From SHAN690 sp041391765 (lineage in GTDB: Bacteria > Bacteroidota > Bacteroidia > Flavobacteriales_G > Salibacteraceae): a stretch of DNA of 64,000 bases. This document shows positions 1 to 8,213 of the stretch, piece by piece; the stretch's first letter is position 1; every line of letters begins with the position of its first letter. The notes beneath the pieces are model-generated. The model was not told the DNA's origin and did not search any database. It worked only from the letters and a program-made list of their open reading frames with translations. Made by a program: the position numbers and the translations under genes. The DNA lies in NCBI GenBank assembly GCA_041391765.1, contig JAWKNJ010000030.1:4609-68608 (forward strand), written 5' to 3'.

Positions 1-52
1 GGTGAGGCTGGAGGATGGACAAGTGGGGAGGGTGAAGGAAGTGATTGGTTAG
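1..52 (+). CDS. YwbE family protein, C-terminal end (partial)
   Basis: Only the last 16 codons are in the window. Reading from base 2, the peptide is VRLEDGQVGRVKEVIG followed by a TAG stop at 50-52. This matches the conserved end of the small (about 65 aa) YwbE/DUF2196 family, whose C-terminus has a pattern like KVRLxDGxVGRVxxI. The function of the family is not known. The gene begins upstream of the window. The call rests on a short but characteristic motif and remains tentative. Confidence 0.6.
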   Translation, partial: VRLEDGQVGRVKEVIG

Positions 53-96
53 TCCTGCATGTTCCTGCAATGGCGGATTCGGTGTATAAAAAGCGA

Positions 97-1047
97 TTAG
101 TTGGTTGAAATGCAATGTTGGTTCAACATTTCCTGAGCTGGTTTATCACCGAGTTCTACAGCTCGTTTCCAATCGGCACAAGCCTTGTTGTCTTTACCTA
201 ATTGCTTGTAGCATTGGCCCTTCATGTAATAAAGATCACTGTTGTCTAGCATAGCCCGCTTGGCTGCCTCAAAATGGATGGCTGCTGCGCTGAATTGATT
301 CGTTGAGTAGAGCCGAAGTGCTTTTGCGTATTCACATGGCGGTAGGCATTCTGATTCCCATGTTTTCTCAACTATGTCTGGCGGTGGAATATGCGGCAGT
401 TTTAAGTCCATGGTTTTTAATTGTTCTAATCCAGCAATAACGAAAGGCTTAAAGTGAAACATGGCTGAATTACCCGGTAATAGCTGGAAAACACCATAGT
501 CTATGGTGGGAAGGTTATCAACTTTTTTTAAGGTGGAGGGTTGAATTACCTTGTTTGGATCATAGTCATAAACTAACTCTTCATTCTTGGTCAGCAGGTT
601 CCAGTCTTCTGTATAATACCGTGGTACCTGAATCCGCTGAAAATCTGAATTGAAGGTAAGTTGATCCGTTACCTCGGGTTCAATCATTCCGCCAAACACA
701 AATGGAATATTGATTTGACAATTGGTGAACTGGGAACGGTTTCTCATGCCAGGTTGCCAGAGTTTGAGTTTAGTTAATGCACTGTCAACCAGTGCGGTCA
801 AAACACCAGATCTTGAATTTTGAATCACTACGTCCCTTACAATTCCAAGTGAATCTATGCAGATAGAAGCATGAACTACTCCTTTTTCTGGAATTTCTAA
901 CCTCGAGTACTTCGTCCATCCGTATTCTTGAAGATGAACAATGAAGCCATCTGAGCCATATAAATAGAACGGTGGGCTATAGACCGGTCCTTGAGCTATG
1001 GACATGCAAGAGCATGTAAGAAGGAGGAAGAGCGTCAACGTTCTCAT
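97..1047 (-). CDS. Secreted TonB-C-like / TPR protein
   Basis: A 316-residue protein with an N-terminal signal peptide (MRTLTLFLLLTCSCMSIAQ). Residues about 45-120 resemble a TonB C-terminal-like domain: an E-KGVV segment, a strand pair and a WxPGMRN motif, as in Bacteroidota proteins that couple this fold to the cell envelope. Residues about 235-305 form a TPR unit (AAIHFEAAKRAML... YYMKGQCYKQLGK... ADWKRAVELG). It is probably periplasmic. It is transcribed divergently from the adjacent BlaI/BlaR operon across 126 bp. There is no membrane anchor beyond the signal peptide, so it is not a classic TonB. Its precise role is unknown. Confidence 0.6.
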   Translation of the reverse strand: MRTLTLFLLLTCSCMSIAQGPVYSPPFYLYGSDGFIVHLQEYGWTKYSRLEIPEKGVVHASICIDSLGIVRDVVIQNSRSGVLTALVDSALTKLKLWQPGMRNRSQFTNCQINIPFVFGGMIEPEVTDQLTFNSDFQRIQVPRYYTEDWNLLTKNEELVYDYDPNKVIQPSTLKKVDNLPTIDYGVFQLLPGNSAMFHFKPFVIAGLEQLKTMDLKLPHIPPPDIVEKTWESECLPPCEYAKALRLYSTNQFSAAAIHFEAAKRAMLDNSDLYYMKGQCYKQLGKDNKACADWKRAVELGDKPAQEMLNQHCISTN

Positions 1048-1104
1048 GTTTCAATATTGTATTCAAGTATAATGCAATGACTGGTCGCTTCGAAATCTAT
1101 CTTA

Positions 1105-1164
1105 AACTGAAAAAACAGGGACAAAACTGAAAAATAAGTTGTATAACTGAAAAAACAGTTATAA
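1105..1164. promoter_or_regulatory. Three 20-bp phased BlaI-type operator repeats
   Basis: Three copies of a 20-bp unit beginning AACTGAAAAA start at 1105, 1125 and 1145. The last is a perfect palindrome, TATAACTG-N6-CAGTTATA (1142-1163). The first keeps CTG-N6-CAG (1107-1118), and the middle one is degenerate. They lie directly upstream of the blaI start at 1174. Spacing of exactly 20 bp would put repressor dimers on the same face of the helix. The related palindrome before the second blaI (5731-5752) supports an operator function. DNA binding itself is inferred. Confidence 0.75.
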
Positions 1165-1173
1165 CATTGCGCC

Positions 1174-1551
1174 ATGGAATCACTGACCGCTACAGAAGAA
1201 CGCATCATGCAGGTGTTGTGGAAGTTGAAATCCGCCTTTGTGAAGGACGTGATCGAAGAGCTTCCTGAGCCCAAACCGCCATATAACACCGTGTCATCCG
1301 TTATTCGCTTGCTTGAAAAGAAGGGCTACGTAGATCACAAGGCGTATGGAAAGACCCATGAGTATTTTCCGGTGGTAGAGAAGAAGGCTTACTCAAAGCG
1401 TACGTTCAAAAACATGCTTGGCGACTACTTTGAAGGATCATACAAGTCGCTTGTTTCGTTCATTGTGAATGAAGAAAAGCTGAGTGAGGATGAGATCATG
1501 GAATTAGAAGCACTGATCGCTAATCAACGAAAAGCTCGCCAAGGTGGATAG
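1174..1551 (+). CDS. BlaI/MecI/CopY family transcriptional repressor
   Basis: A 125-residue winged-helix repressor. The DNA-binding part (residues 1-80) has the family pattern LTATEERIMQVLWKLKSAFV, then PKPPYNTVSSVIRLLEKKGYV and HEYFPVV. The C-terminal part is the dimerisation helix region where M56 proteases usually cleave. It is the first gene of a two-gene operon; its TAG stop (1549-1551) is one base before the ATG of the M56 protein. It should repress itself and its partner through the repeats at 1105-1164. It is closely similar to the BlaI at 5355-5720, so the two loci are probably paralogous. Confidence 0.93.
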   Translation: MESLTATEERIMQVLWKLKSAFVKDVIEELPEPKPPYNTVSSVIRLLEKKGYVDHKAYGKTHEYFPVVEKKAYSKRTFKNMLGDYFEGSYKSLVSFIVNEEKLSEDEIMELEALIANQRKARQGG

Positions 1552-1552
1552 C

Positions 1553-3454
1553 ATGGTCAATACCATCTTGGAAGTATTGTGGGAAGCCAACATAAGCTTG
1601 GCTGTTCTTGCAATCGTCTACTTGGCCTTTCTAAGAAGACTCACGCACTTCAGCTGGAATCGCATGTTTCTGCTCATGGCTCCGGTTGTCAGTTTGCTGA
1701 TCGCTGTGATCAACATTGAAGTAGAGGAGGTGGTCGCAATAATTAGTCAAAGCTCAGCATCGCTTTCTGACTTGTTTCCGCACGAAGCATTGGTTGAGAT
1801 GGAGGAGGAGACCATTGGTGAAACCAGTTGGTTTAATGGCCTTTTGACGCAAGTGCCATTTGTTCTAGTACTTGTAGCACTGCTTGGAGCCGTGGCGAGT
1901 GGCGTTCAATTGCTCTGGCAATTGCTGCGATTGCGCTCCGAGCTGATGAAGAATTCCGAGTTCCTAAGAGAACAGGGGGTTTATCTAAATAATCGATTTA
2001 AAACAGCCTTTGCTTTTGGAAGACGAATCTATTTGCCTGAGGCTTTTTTAGAACTACCTCAAACGGAATTGCAAAAGGTCATTGCTCACGAGCAAGCGCA
2101 CCTTGATCTTAGGCACGGCTTAGACAACGTTCTGATGACCATTCTGAAACCGTTGTTCTGGTACAATCCCATTTTTTGGTTCATCCATCGCGAGTTGCGA
2201 TTGGTTCACGAATTTCAAGCCGATGAGGCCTGTAATCAAAACGAATGTGAAAGCGATTATTCCACATTGCTCCTAAAACTGAGTGCTCCCGGACTCACCA
2301 ATTCTCTTGTTCATCCTTTTTCTAAAAACCTGATTAAGAAGCGCGTAACCAAGCTTAATCAATTAAAATCACCGATTATGAAAAAGGTACTTTTTCTTAT
2401 TACCGTCCCTGTTGTTGGAATGTTGTTTTATGCGTTTTCTGTTCAGTACGTCACTAAAACGGTCGTCACCAATGAACCAAGTTCAGAGGTCAAGCCGTTT
2501 ATTCTACCCATTGAGGCTGGGGCCATCACCAAAATTTCCCCATTCGGATTGCGTAGTGATCCATTGAACGAATCGAGAAAGTTTCACTCGGGCATTGACT
2601 TCGTTGCTCAAAAAGGAGTTCCGGTCATTGCTGCAGGCAGTGGAGTCGTCACCAAGGTTGAGCATAGCATGGAAGGCTATGGAATGCACTTGGAGATCAC
2701 CCATGAAAACGGGCTGGTTTCCAGGTATGCTCATCTGGATCAATTTGCTGTTGAGCAAGGACAACGGGTTCAGCAGGGAAGTCTCATAGCATACAATGGC
2801 AATACAGGCCGCAGCACTGGACCGCACTTGCATTTTGAGGTACTACGAAATGATTCAACTCTTGATCCTGAGATGTTCCTTGAAGTTCCTGAAATTAGTG
2901 TGAATGAGGACCGATTGAAAGTGAACAAGGATGAGTTAGTCATTATAATTGATGCCGCTCACGGTGGGGAGGATTTGGGAAATCATGATTATGGAATTTC
3001 CGAAAAGGAACTTGCGCTGGAATATGCCGTTGCACTTCGCGAAAAGCTTCAGGACAAGAACTACACTGTAAAAATGGTGCGCACTTCAGATGAAAATGTC
3101 ACCTTGAAAGAGCGAACGGATATGAGCACAGGAGAAGTGGAGGCGTTGTTGATCTCCATTCATTTTAATGCAGCGGATAGCTCTGATGCACATGGCGTTG
3201 AGATATACGTTCCTCAAGATCAAGACATCAGAAGAGAGAAGAGTTCGCGCTATGCTTGTATTCTTGACAACTTAATTGAACAGCAAGGCATCGATACAAG
3301 AGGCATCAAATCAGCACCCTATTGGATTGTCAACAAGAGTGAATGTCCGGCTGTCCTGGTTGAGTTAGGGTTCTTGAGTTCAGCTCAGGACAGGGAAAAC
3401 CTCAGAAGTGCCGATCACAAGGCCAAGTTGGTAGAAGCCCTCAACGGGAATTGA
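1553..3454 (+). CDS. BlaR1-like M56 protease fused to M23 peptidase and amidase
   Basis: The N-terminal half is an M56 membrane metalloprotease: TM helices near residues 10-55 and 100-125, the HEQAH zinc motif at residues 179-183, and a TM helix at about 280-300. The periplasmic sensor is replaced by two peptidoglycan hydrolase domains. One is M23/LytM (GLRSDP, FHSGIDF with His about 345, HLHFEV at 425-430). The other is N-acetylmuramoyl-L-alanine amidase type 3 (DAAHGG at about 468-473, SEKEL, SIHFNA, VLVELGFLS). All expected zinc and catalytic residues are present. The ATG at 1553 follows the blaI stop; a GTG at 1544 is the alternative start. It probably senses or acts on the cell wall and inactivates the BlaI partner. 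The three-domain fusion is unusual. Confidence 0.9.
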   Translation: MVNTILEVLWEANISLAVLAIVYLAFLRRLTHFSWNRMFLLMAPVVSLLIAVINIEVEEVVAIISQSSASLSDLFPHEALVEMEEETIGETSWFNGLLTQVPFVLVLVALLGAVASGVQLLWQLLRLRSELMKNSEFLREQGVYLNNRFKTAFAFGRRIYLPEAFLELPQTELQKVIAHEQAHLDLRHGLDNVLMTILKPLFWYNPIFWFIHRELRLVHEFQADEACNQNECESDYSTLLLKLSAPGLTNSLVHPFSKNLIKKRVTKLNQLKSPIMKKVLFLITVPVVGMLFYAFSVQYVTKTVVTNEPSSEVKPFILPIEAGAITKISPFGLRSDPLNESRKFHSGIDFVAQKGVPVIAAGSGVVTKVEHSMEGYGMHLEITHENGLVSRYAHLDQFAVEQGQRVQQGSLIAYNGNTGRSTGPHLHFEVLRNDSTLDPEMFLEVPEISVNEDRLKVNKDELVIIIDAAHGGEDLGNHDYGISEKELALEYAVALREKLQDKNYTVKMVRTSDENVTLKERTDMSTGEVEALLISIHFNAADSSDAHGVEIYVPQDQDIRREKSSRYACILDNLIEQQGIDTRGIKSAPYWIVNKSECPAVLVELGFLSSAQDRENLRSADHKAKLVEALNGN

Positions 3455-3492
3455 CCTTTACGCAGTGGTCTGAAAAGGCTATAATCAGGTTG

Positions 3493-3520
3493 GGCGCTTG
3501 AGCAATCGAGCGCCTTTTTT
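3493..3520 (+). terminator. Rho-independent terminator after the blaI-M56 operon
   Basis: A 9-bp stem (GGCGCTTGA / TCGAGCGCC, one G-U pair) closed by a GCAA loop and followed by six T residues, 39 bp after the stop of the M56 fusion gene. Confidence 0.85.
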
Positions 3521-3597
3521 GTTTTGATCGATGATAGTTCAACTTCCACGACTAACTCTGGTCGCATGTCTACATACAAGATAAACGCGAATCGGAA

Positions 3598-4110
3598 GTG
3601 GTGTTGTCTGAGTTAATGACGCCCAACCACAGCAACTTCAGTGGTAAAATTCATGGGGGGTACATTTTGAGCAAAATGGACGCGGTGGCTTTTGCTTGCG
3701 CTTCCAAGCACAGTGGTAATTACTGCGTTACCGCTTCGGTAAATACCGTCAACTTCATTGAACCGATCGAGGTAGGGGAGTTGGTCTCCATGAAAGCCAT
3801 GATCAACCATGTTGGAACCTGCTCGATGGTAGTCGGCATTCGGGTTGAGGCTGAGAATATCCAAACGGGTGCAGTGAAACACTGCAACTCCAGCTACTTC
3901 ACCATGGTGGCCAAGGACAAAGCAGGGAACAATGTGGAGGTGCCTGGTTTAGTGTTAGAAAACGAAGATGACGTACGTAGGTTTTTGCGCAGCATTGAAC
4001 GCAAAAGAAGGCAGTCGTTGCGACAAACGGAATACGGAAGCGAGACGTTCAACATGCAAGATCACTTGGGGGAGTTAGATGGCATGAACGTGAGACTGGA
4101 AATCAAATGA
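3598..4110 (+). CDS. Hotdog-fold acyl-CoA thioesterase
   Basis: A 170-residue acyl-CoA hydrolase of the YciA/BFIT-like hotdog family. The helix motif (F-SGKIHGGYILSKMDAVAFACASKHSG), the strand with ASVNTVNFIEPIEVGELV, and GSCSMVVGIRVEAENIQTG-like segments are all recognisable. It should release CoA from acyl-CoAs in the cytosol. The start is uncertain. The GTG at 3598 is the first standard start, but the same frame reads KRESEVVLSELM upstream, which looks like the family's conserved N-terminus. No start codon lies between the in-frame stop at 3553-3555 and 3598. The 5' end may therefore contain a frameshift or use a non-standard start. Confidence 0.85.
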   Translation: MVLSELMTPNHSNFSGKIHGGYILSKMDAVAFACASKHSGNYCVTASVNTVNFIEPIEVGELVSMKAMINHVGTCSMVVGIRVEAENIQTGAVKHCNSSYFTMVAKDKAGNNVEVPGLVLENEDDVRRFLRSIERKRRQSLRQTEYGSETFNMQDHLGELDGMNVRLEIK

Positions 4111-4112
4111 TT

Positions 4113-4140
4113 AAAAAAGCCCCGATCGGGGCTTTTTTTT
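4113..4140. terminator. Bidirectional terminator
   Basis: A perfect stem (AAAAAGCCCC / GGGGCTTTTT around a GATC loop) with A and T tracts on both sides. It lies between the convergent thioesterase and the second M56 gene, whose stop codon at 4139 overlaps the T tract. Confidence 0.9.
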
Positions 4141-5350
4141 ACTTCAATGTGTATTTAATAGGAAGCGTCATTTTCACTTTGACCGCTTCTCCATCCTGAA
4201 GGCCTGGTTCCCATTCAGGCATTTGTTCTAGAAATGCAAGAGCAGGAGTATTGAGACGATCATCTGTAGATTTCTCCACTTCAAACGCGCTGCACGATCC
4301 GTTTTCATCAACTGTGAAGGAAATATAAACAGTGCCCTCTACACCTTCAGTTTTTAATTCTTCGGGATACTCAAATCCGGTTTGGAAGAAATGTATCATT
4401 CCTTCTTGACCACCAGGGAAGGACGGAACCTTGTCAAGAGATTCTAAATTTTCAATGATCTTGGAATTCGTGGGCTTTAAGGATTCGTCCATCGAGATAT
4501 CCTTTTGAACTTCATCCGGTAATCCGGCTTCATTGCATGAAGCCAACCAAATGGAACCAACGGTCAGCGGAATCATAAGCGAATAGACCGTCTTAGACCA
4601 TCCGCTCGATCTTTTTGTGTTCATCATAATAATTCTGTTTTTAATTAATGATTTCTTGTAGAATGAATTGCTCAGTGCAAACACCCGCGTGTCCAATGCT
4701 TGGTTGAGCAGGCTGTATTGATAATCTGTTCCAAATGTTTTCAGGGAGTGTTCATCAGCCAAGTATTCATGATTGGTGCTTACCTCAAGTGCAGCCCAGT
4801 GAACCAATGGGTTGAACCAGAAGAAGACACGTGCCAATGCGTAAACGATCACGTCAACGGAGTGCATTTGACGCTGATGAATCGATTCATGATTCAAGAT
4901 CATATCTCGCAGCTCAGCATTAATTCTGTTCCCGATCAAAATGGAGTTGAAAAAGGAGAAGGCGTGATTACCCTCCGATGCCAGATAAGTGTTCGAAATG
5001 TGTTCTTGTTCAACTGAGTTTCGGGATAGCCTTAAAATCCGAATTGCGGAGACCAACAACCACAGTAATCCAACAACGACTCCTGTCCAGTAAATGATGC
5101 TCATTAGAGAGATTTGGATTCCTATTTCTGTGTATACGTGATTCACGTATACAGCCGGAAGCAAAACGGAGGGAAAAAATTCTGTTGAACTCTCTACAGG
5201 AATGGATATGCATGGAATTAACGCGGAAATGAGCAATGAGAGAAGTAGGTAAAGTCGGTTCCACGAAAAGTGGGTGAGTTGTCTTAATAGAACAACGTAA
5301 GCGAGAAAGAAAATCGAAAATGCGATGTTGGCTTCGATCAGGTAGTTCAT
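4139..5350 (-). CDS. BlaR1-like M56 metallopeptidase with TonB C-terminal domain
   Basis: An M56-family membrane protease paralogous to the N-terminal half of the 1553-3454 gene (shared segment LTHFSWNR near the N-terminus). It has several TM helices, the NHESIH zinc motif, a final TM helix with a Cys near SIWLASCNEAG, and a C-terminal TonB-like domain (GTVYISFTVDENG, PALAFLEQMPEWEPG, LPIKYTLK). I chose the ATG at 5350, four bases after the blaI stop; a TTG at 5371 would overlap blaI. It is expected to relay an envelope signal to BlaI. Unlike its paralogue it carries no hydrolase domains, so the two loci differ in their outside module. Confidence 0.9.
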   Translation of the reverse strand: MNYLIEANIAFSIFFLAYVVLLRQLTHFSWNRLYLLLSLLISALIPCISIPVESSTEFFPSVLLPAVYVNHVYTEIGIQISLMSIIYWTGVVVGLLWLLVSAIRILRLSRNSVEQEHISNTYLASEGNHAFSFFNSILIGNRINAELRDMILNHESIHQRQMHSVDVIVYALARVFFWFNPLVHWAALEVSTNHEYLADEHSLKTFGTDYQYSLLNQALDTRVFALSNSFYKKSLIKNRIIMMNTKRSSGWSKTVYSLMIPLTVGSIWLASCNEAGLPDEVQKDISMDESLKPTNSKIIENLESLDKVPSFPGGQEGMIHFFQTGFEYPEELKTEGVEGTVYISFTVDENGSCSAFEVEKSTDDRLNTPALAFLEQMPEWEPGLQDGEAVKVKMTLPIKYTLK

Positions 5351-5354
5351 GGCA

Positions 5355-5720
5355 TTACTTAGTTGATTCAATGATTTTCAGGATTTCATCCAAATCGTTC
5401 ACGTCCAGTTTGTTATCTTTCATGAAGAAAGAAACGAGCTCCTTTGCTGAACCGTTGAAATAGTTCTTCACCAAATTACCGGTGGTGAATCGGCTGTAAT
5501 CTTCCTTCGTCACCACGGGGAAGTACTCATGCGTCTTTCCATACGCCTTGTGATTTACGAATCCTTTTTCTTCCAGAATGCGAATGATTGTGCTCACGGT
5601 GTTGTAGGCCGGCTTCGGTTCGTCCATCTTGTCGAGGATGTCTTTTACGAATGCCTTTTCCAGCGACCAGAGGTACTGCATTACCTGTTCTTCTGCTTTT
5701 GTTAGATCCTTGAGTTGCAT
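5355..5720 (-). CDS. BlaI/MecI/CopY family transcriptional repressor
   Basis: A 121-residue repressor very close to the BlaI at 1174-1551: the same LTKAEEQVMQYLWSLEKAFV start, PKPAYNTVSTIIRILEEKGFV recognition helix region and HEYFPVV. It leads an operon with the downstream M56 gene. A palindrome of the same class as at the first locus sits about 11 bp upstream of its ATG, suggesting autorepression and possibly cross-regulation between the two loci. Confidence 0.92.
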   Translation of the reverse strand: MQLKDLTKAEEQVMQYLWSLEKAFVKDILDKMDEPKPAYNTVSTIIRILEEKGFVNHKAYGKTHEYFPVVTKEDYSRFTTGNLVKNYFNGSAKELVSFFMKDNKLDVNDLDEILKIIESTK

Positions 5721-5730
5721 GGAACAATGA

Positions 5731-5763
5731 TATAACTAAAAATATAGTTATACAACTAAAAAC
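5731..5763. promoter_or_regulatory. BlaI-type operator repeats, second locus
   Basis: A perfect palindrome, TATAACTA-N6-TAGTTATA (5731-5752), is followed by a second AACTAAAAA unit. The AACT starts at 5734 and 5754, again exactly 20 bp apart as at the first locus. The dyad core differs by one base pair (TATAACTA against TATAACTG). It lies just upstream of blaI on the minus strand. Confidence 0.72.
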
Positions 5764-5828
5764 TTAAGAATGTGTTGTAATCAATTGAATTACCATCTGT
5801 TAACATCATTCAATCTCATATTTGCAAC

Positions 5829-6134
5829 ATGTGGTCAAGGCTTCTAGCTACACTCCTATTTTATCGTCAACATGCAGCTGCCTCGTTATGTATAACCATG
5901 GGATGCGCCTATGTTGTTTATTCTACGGCTGGTGGCTTGCTATCAATGATGCTGGCGGTCAAGCTTCTGAGTGCCTGGATCATTTTATACTTCTTAAAGG
6001 AATTCAGGCCCAATTCAATGTTTTTCTATAACAACCTGGGGTTTTCACAACGAGCTGTTTGGATAGCCAGTCTGGTAGTTGATCTCATTTTATTTTACGC
6101 AACAGGCATTGGTGCCATTATTCTGAGTCAATGA
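5829..6134 (+). CDS. Small multi-pass membrane protein
   Basis: A 101-residue hydrophobic protein with about three TM helices (residues 15-40, 45-60 and 75-100). I recognise no family. Its end overlaps the ATG of the ABC ATPase at 6131 by four bases (ATGA), so the two are translationally coupled. It could be the membrane partner of that ATPase, though it is too short for a normal permease. A near-consensus -7 box (CATATTTG) just upstream at 5817-5824 is a possible promoter. Confidence 0.6.
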   Translation: MWSRLLATLLFYRQHAAASLCITMGCAYVVYSTAGGLLSMMLAVKLLSAWIILYFLKEFRPNSMFFYNNLGFSQRAVWIASLVVDLILFYATGIGAIILSQ

Positions 6135-6769
6135 AACTGGAAGCTGATGGAATTCAATTGAGCTATGGGCAACACCTAGTGCTGAGTGATATTTACTTGC
6201 GTCTTGCATCGGGCGAGGTTAGAGGCCTGCTCGGTCGCAATGGTTCGGGAAAAAGTTCGCTGCTCAAGGTGATTTTTGGTTCGTTGAAAGTTCATGCCAG
6301 CTCTATTAGAATAGATGGAAAGGCGACTCGAGGTATCTCAGATAGGATCAAATTTCTACCTCAGGATCACTGTTTTCCTGGATTTCTGAAACTTCGTTCA
6401 GCATTCAAAATATTTCAAGTCATTGAGTCGGATTTTGAGCCTTGGGTAGTTCATTTCGACAATAACTTAGATCAACGAATCGGGCAGTTGTCGACTGGGC
6501 AACGCAGACTATTCGAAACTCTGACTATTTTAAATTCAGACAGTGATTTCGCGCTCCTTGATGAGCCCTTTAGTGGGTTGTCTCCTTTGCTGATTGAGCA
6601 ATTAAAAAATGAAATAAGTAAGGTCAAAGGCAGAAAGGGTATTTTGATTTCAGATCATCAATACGAAGATGTAATGGACTTGTGTGCTTCAGTCTATTTG
6701 CTTCGAGAAGGCAAGTTGCATCTCTTGCAGGAGCGAAATGATCTAATTGAACTGGCTTACTTAAAATAG
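6131..6769 (+). CDS. ABC transporter ATP-binding protein
   Basis: A 212-residue ATPase with all key motifs: Walker A GRNGSGKSS, Q-loop in FLPQDH, signature LSTGQRR, Walker B FALLDEPFSG and the switch histidine in ISDHQYED. It is short for the family and has no fused permease. Its only close partner is the overlapping small membrane protein upstream. The substrate cannot be told from sequence. The next genes are on the other strand. Confidence 0.9.
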   Translation: MKLEADGIQLSYGQHLVLSDIYLRLASGEVRGLLGRNGSGKSSLLKVIFGSLKVHASSIRIDGKATRGISDRIKFLPQDHCFPGFLKLRSAFKIFQVIESDFEPWVVHFDNNLDQRIGQLSTGQRRLFETLTILNSDSDFALLDEPFSGLSPLLIEQLKNEISKVKGRKGILISDHQYEDVMDLCASVYLLREGKLHLLQERNDLIELAYLK

Positions 6770-6801
6770 TAACGTGATTGTTACAAGCAATTCTGAAAGG
6801 T

Positions 6802-7227
6802 TCAAAACCGAACCTGAGTGGCTCGCTCAGAATTGATCAAATCAAACACTTCGCTCGACAGGCCCAGTTGAGCAGTTGCCGATTCCTCGCTTTGCACCAC
6901 ATGTACATTCATTATGGAAGCAATTCTTTCTTTATAGACAAAGGCCCAGGCTATGGATGAGCTTTTGTTCGCAATTATCACCAGTATACTTCTAACGGTT
7001 TGATCGTGCTTTATAAAGAACCGAACCAGCTTAACCATGTCCAGAATAGACACGTTCATTTTGGCATCTCTTAGATCAACGATTCCCTGATAATACTTAT
7101 CATAGTCAGGATGATCCCAAATTGCGAATGACATCCGCTGGACGGTTTCTAGGTCGATCACGTTGATAAATCGCTCAATGACGAGCCTGTGTTCTGGGAC
7201 TACGACAAAGTCACCACCTCGATTCAT
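6802..7227 (-). CDS. SpoIIAA/STAS-like domain protein
   Basis: A 141-residue single-domain soluble protein. The pattern (PEHRLVIERFINVIDLETV..., then a GIVDLRDAKMNVS strand-helix and an SILVIIANKSSSIAWAFVY segment) fits the SpoIIAA-like/STAS fold seen in many Bacteroidota proteins of unknown role. Its start overlaps the stop of the histidine kinase by four bases, so it may be an accessory or output partner of that kinase. The fold assignment is moderate and the function is not known. Confidence 0.6.
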   Translation of the reverse strand: MNRGGDFVVVPEHRLVIERFINVIDLETVQRMSFAIWDHPDYDKYYQGIVDLRDAKMNVSILDMVKLVRFFIKHDQTVRSILVIIANKSSSIAWAFVYKERIASIMNVHVVQSEESATAQLGLSSEVFDLINSERATQVRF

Positions 7228-8213
7228 TTATGAGGAGATTGAACCTCGGCAGCGGGGAGGGAAATGGAGAATGTGCTACCCACACCTCGATTCGATGAAA
7301 CGGATATTTTTCCACCCATGAGTTCCACAAAACGCTTTGAAATGGAAAGTCCGAGTCCGCTTCCCTGATATTTTCTATTCTGCCCAGTGCTTTCTTGCTC
7401 AAATGGTTCGAACACTTTTTGAAGAAAATCCGGAGCGATGCCAATGCCCGTGTCTTTAACATTGAGTGTTATGGTTTTGCTTGCCGAATCTTTATTTATT
7501 GACACATCAATGCTTCCGCCTGGATTCGTGAATTTAATGGCATTTCCAACCAGATTGCTGATCACCTGATAGATCATTGTTTCGTCAGCATACACAACTG
7601 CTTCTACTTTATTTGATGTGAATGATAAGTTAAGTTGGCCTTTATCGGCAAGGACACGTTGATTGTCGATCACCTCCTTTGCTAAAGCAAATAAGTTAAC
7701 TCGTTTCAAATTGAAATACTCAGAGTCAACTTCGAGTTTTGCCAGGCTAAGAATTCCATTGATGGTATTTAGAAGTCGTTGTCCACTTTGAGATTGAATG
7801 TCTAGGAATTCCTCCATCTCCTCGCTGTCCACATGATCTCTCATTAATTCATTTAACCCAAGTATACCGTTGAGAGGAGTTCTGATTTCGTGGCTCATGT
7901 TGGCAAGGAAATTTGATTTGAGCTTGTTCATCTCTTCTGCCGCCTTATTTGATGCACTGAGCTTTTGGTTCGATTCATTTAAAAGCAGGGCAGATCGCTC
8001 ATGAGAGGTTTGATAGTACACAATCAGTAAAATCAGAATTGTAAGGAGCACGATGAGCGAGGTTATTCGCTCGGACAAGGGTTGATCAATAGGACTGAGG
8101 AAGGGAATCGCCTGATGGGCCTCGGGAAATACAACGAACAACAATATGGACATAGCGTGCAGCGAAGTGAACCATAATCCGATTCTGCGCCCGAAGATTA
8201 AACGCAAGACCAA
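7224..8213 (-). CDS. Sensor histidine kinase, intact C-terminal part
   Basis: The open part covers the last membrane helices, a linker, the DHp domain (FLANMSHEIRTPLNGILGLNEL, phospho-His in the H-box) and a full HATPase domain with N (NLVGNAIKFT), G1 (DTGIGIAPDF), F (FEPFEQ) and G2 (GSGLGLSISK) boxes. The chosen start is internal. The same frame continues upstream, and the missing membrane N-terminus lies in other frames to about 8466. The gene is therefore a frameshifted kinase unless the frameshifts are sequence errors. The catalytic core itself looks undamaged. It overlaps the STAS-like gene downstream. Confidence 0.85.
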   Translation of the reverse strand: MVLRLIFGRRIGLWFTSLHAMSILLFVVFPEAHQAIPFLSPIDQPLSERITSLIVLLTILILLIVYYQTSHERSALLLNESNQKLSASNKAAEEMNKLKSNFLANMSHEIRTPLNGILGLNELMRDHVDSEEMEEFLDIQSQSGQRLLNTINGILSLAKLEVDSEYFNLKRVNLFALAKEVIDNQRVLADKGQLNLSFTSNKVEAVVYADETMIYQVISNLVGNAIKFTNPGGSIDVSINKDSASKTITLNVKDTGIGIAPDFLQKVFEPFEQESTGQNRKYQGSGLGLSISKRFVELMGGKISVSSNRGVGSTFSISLPAAEVQSPHK

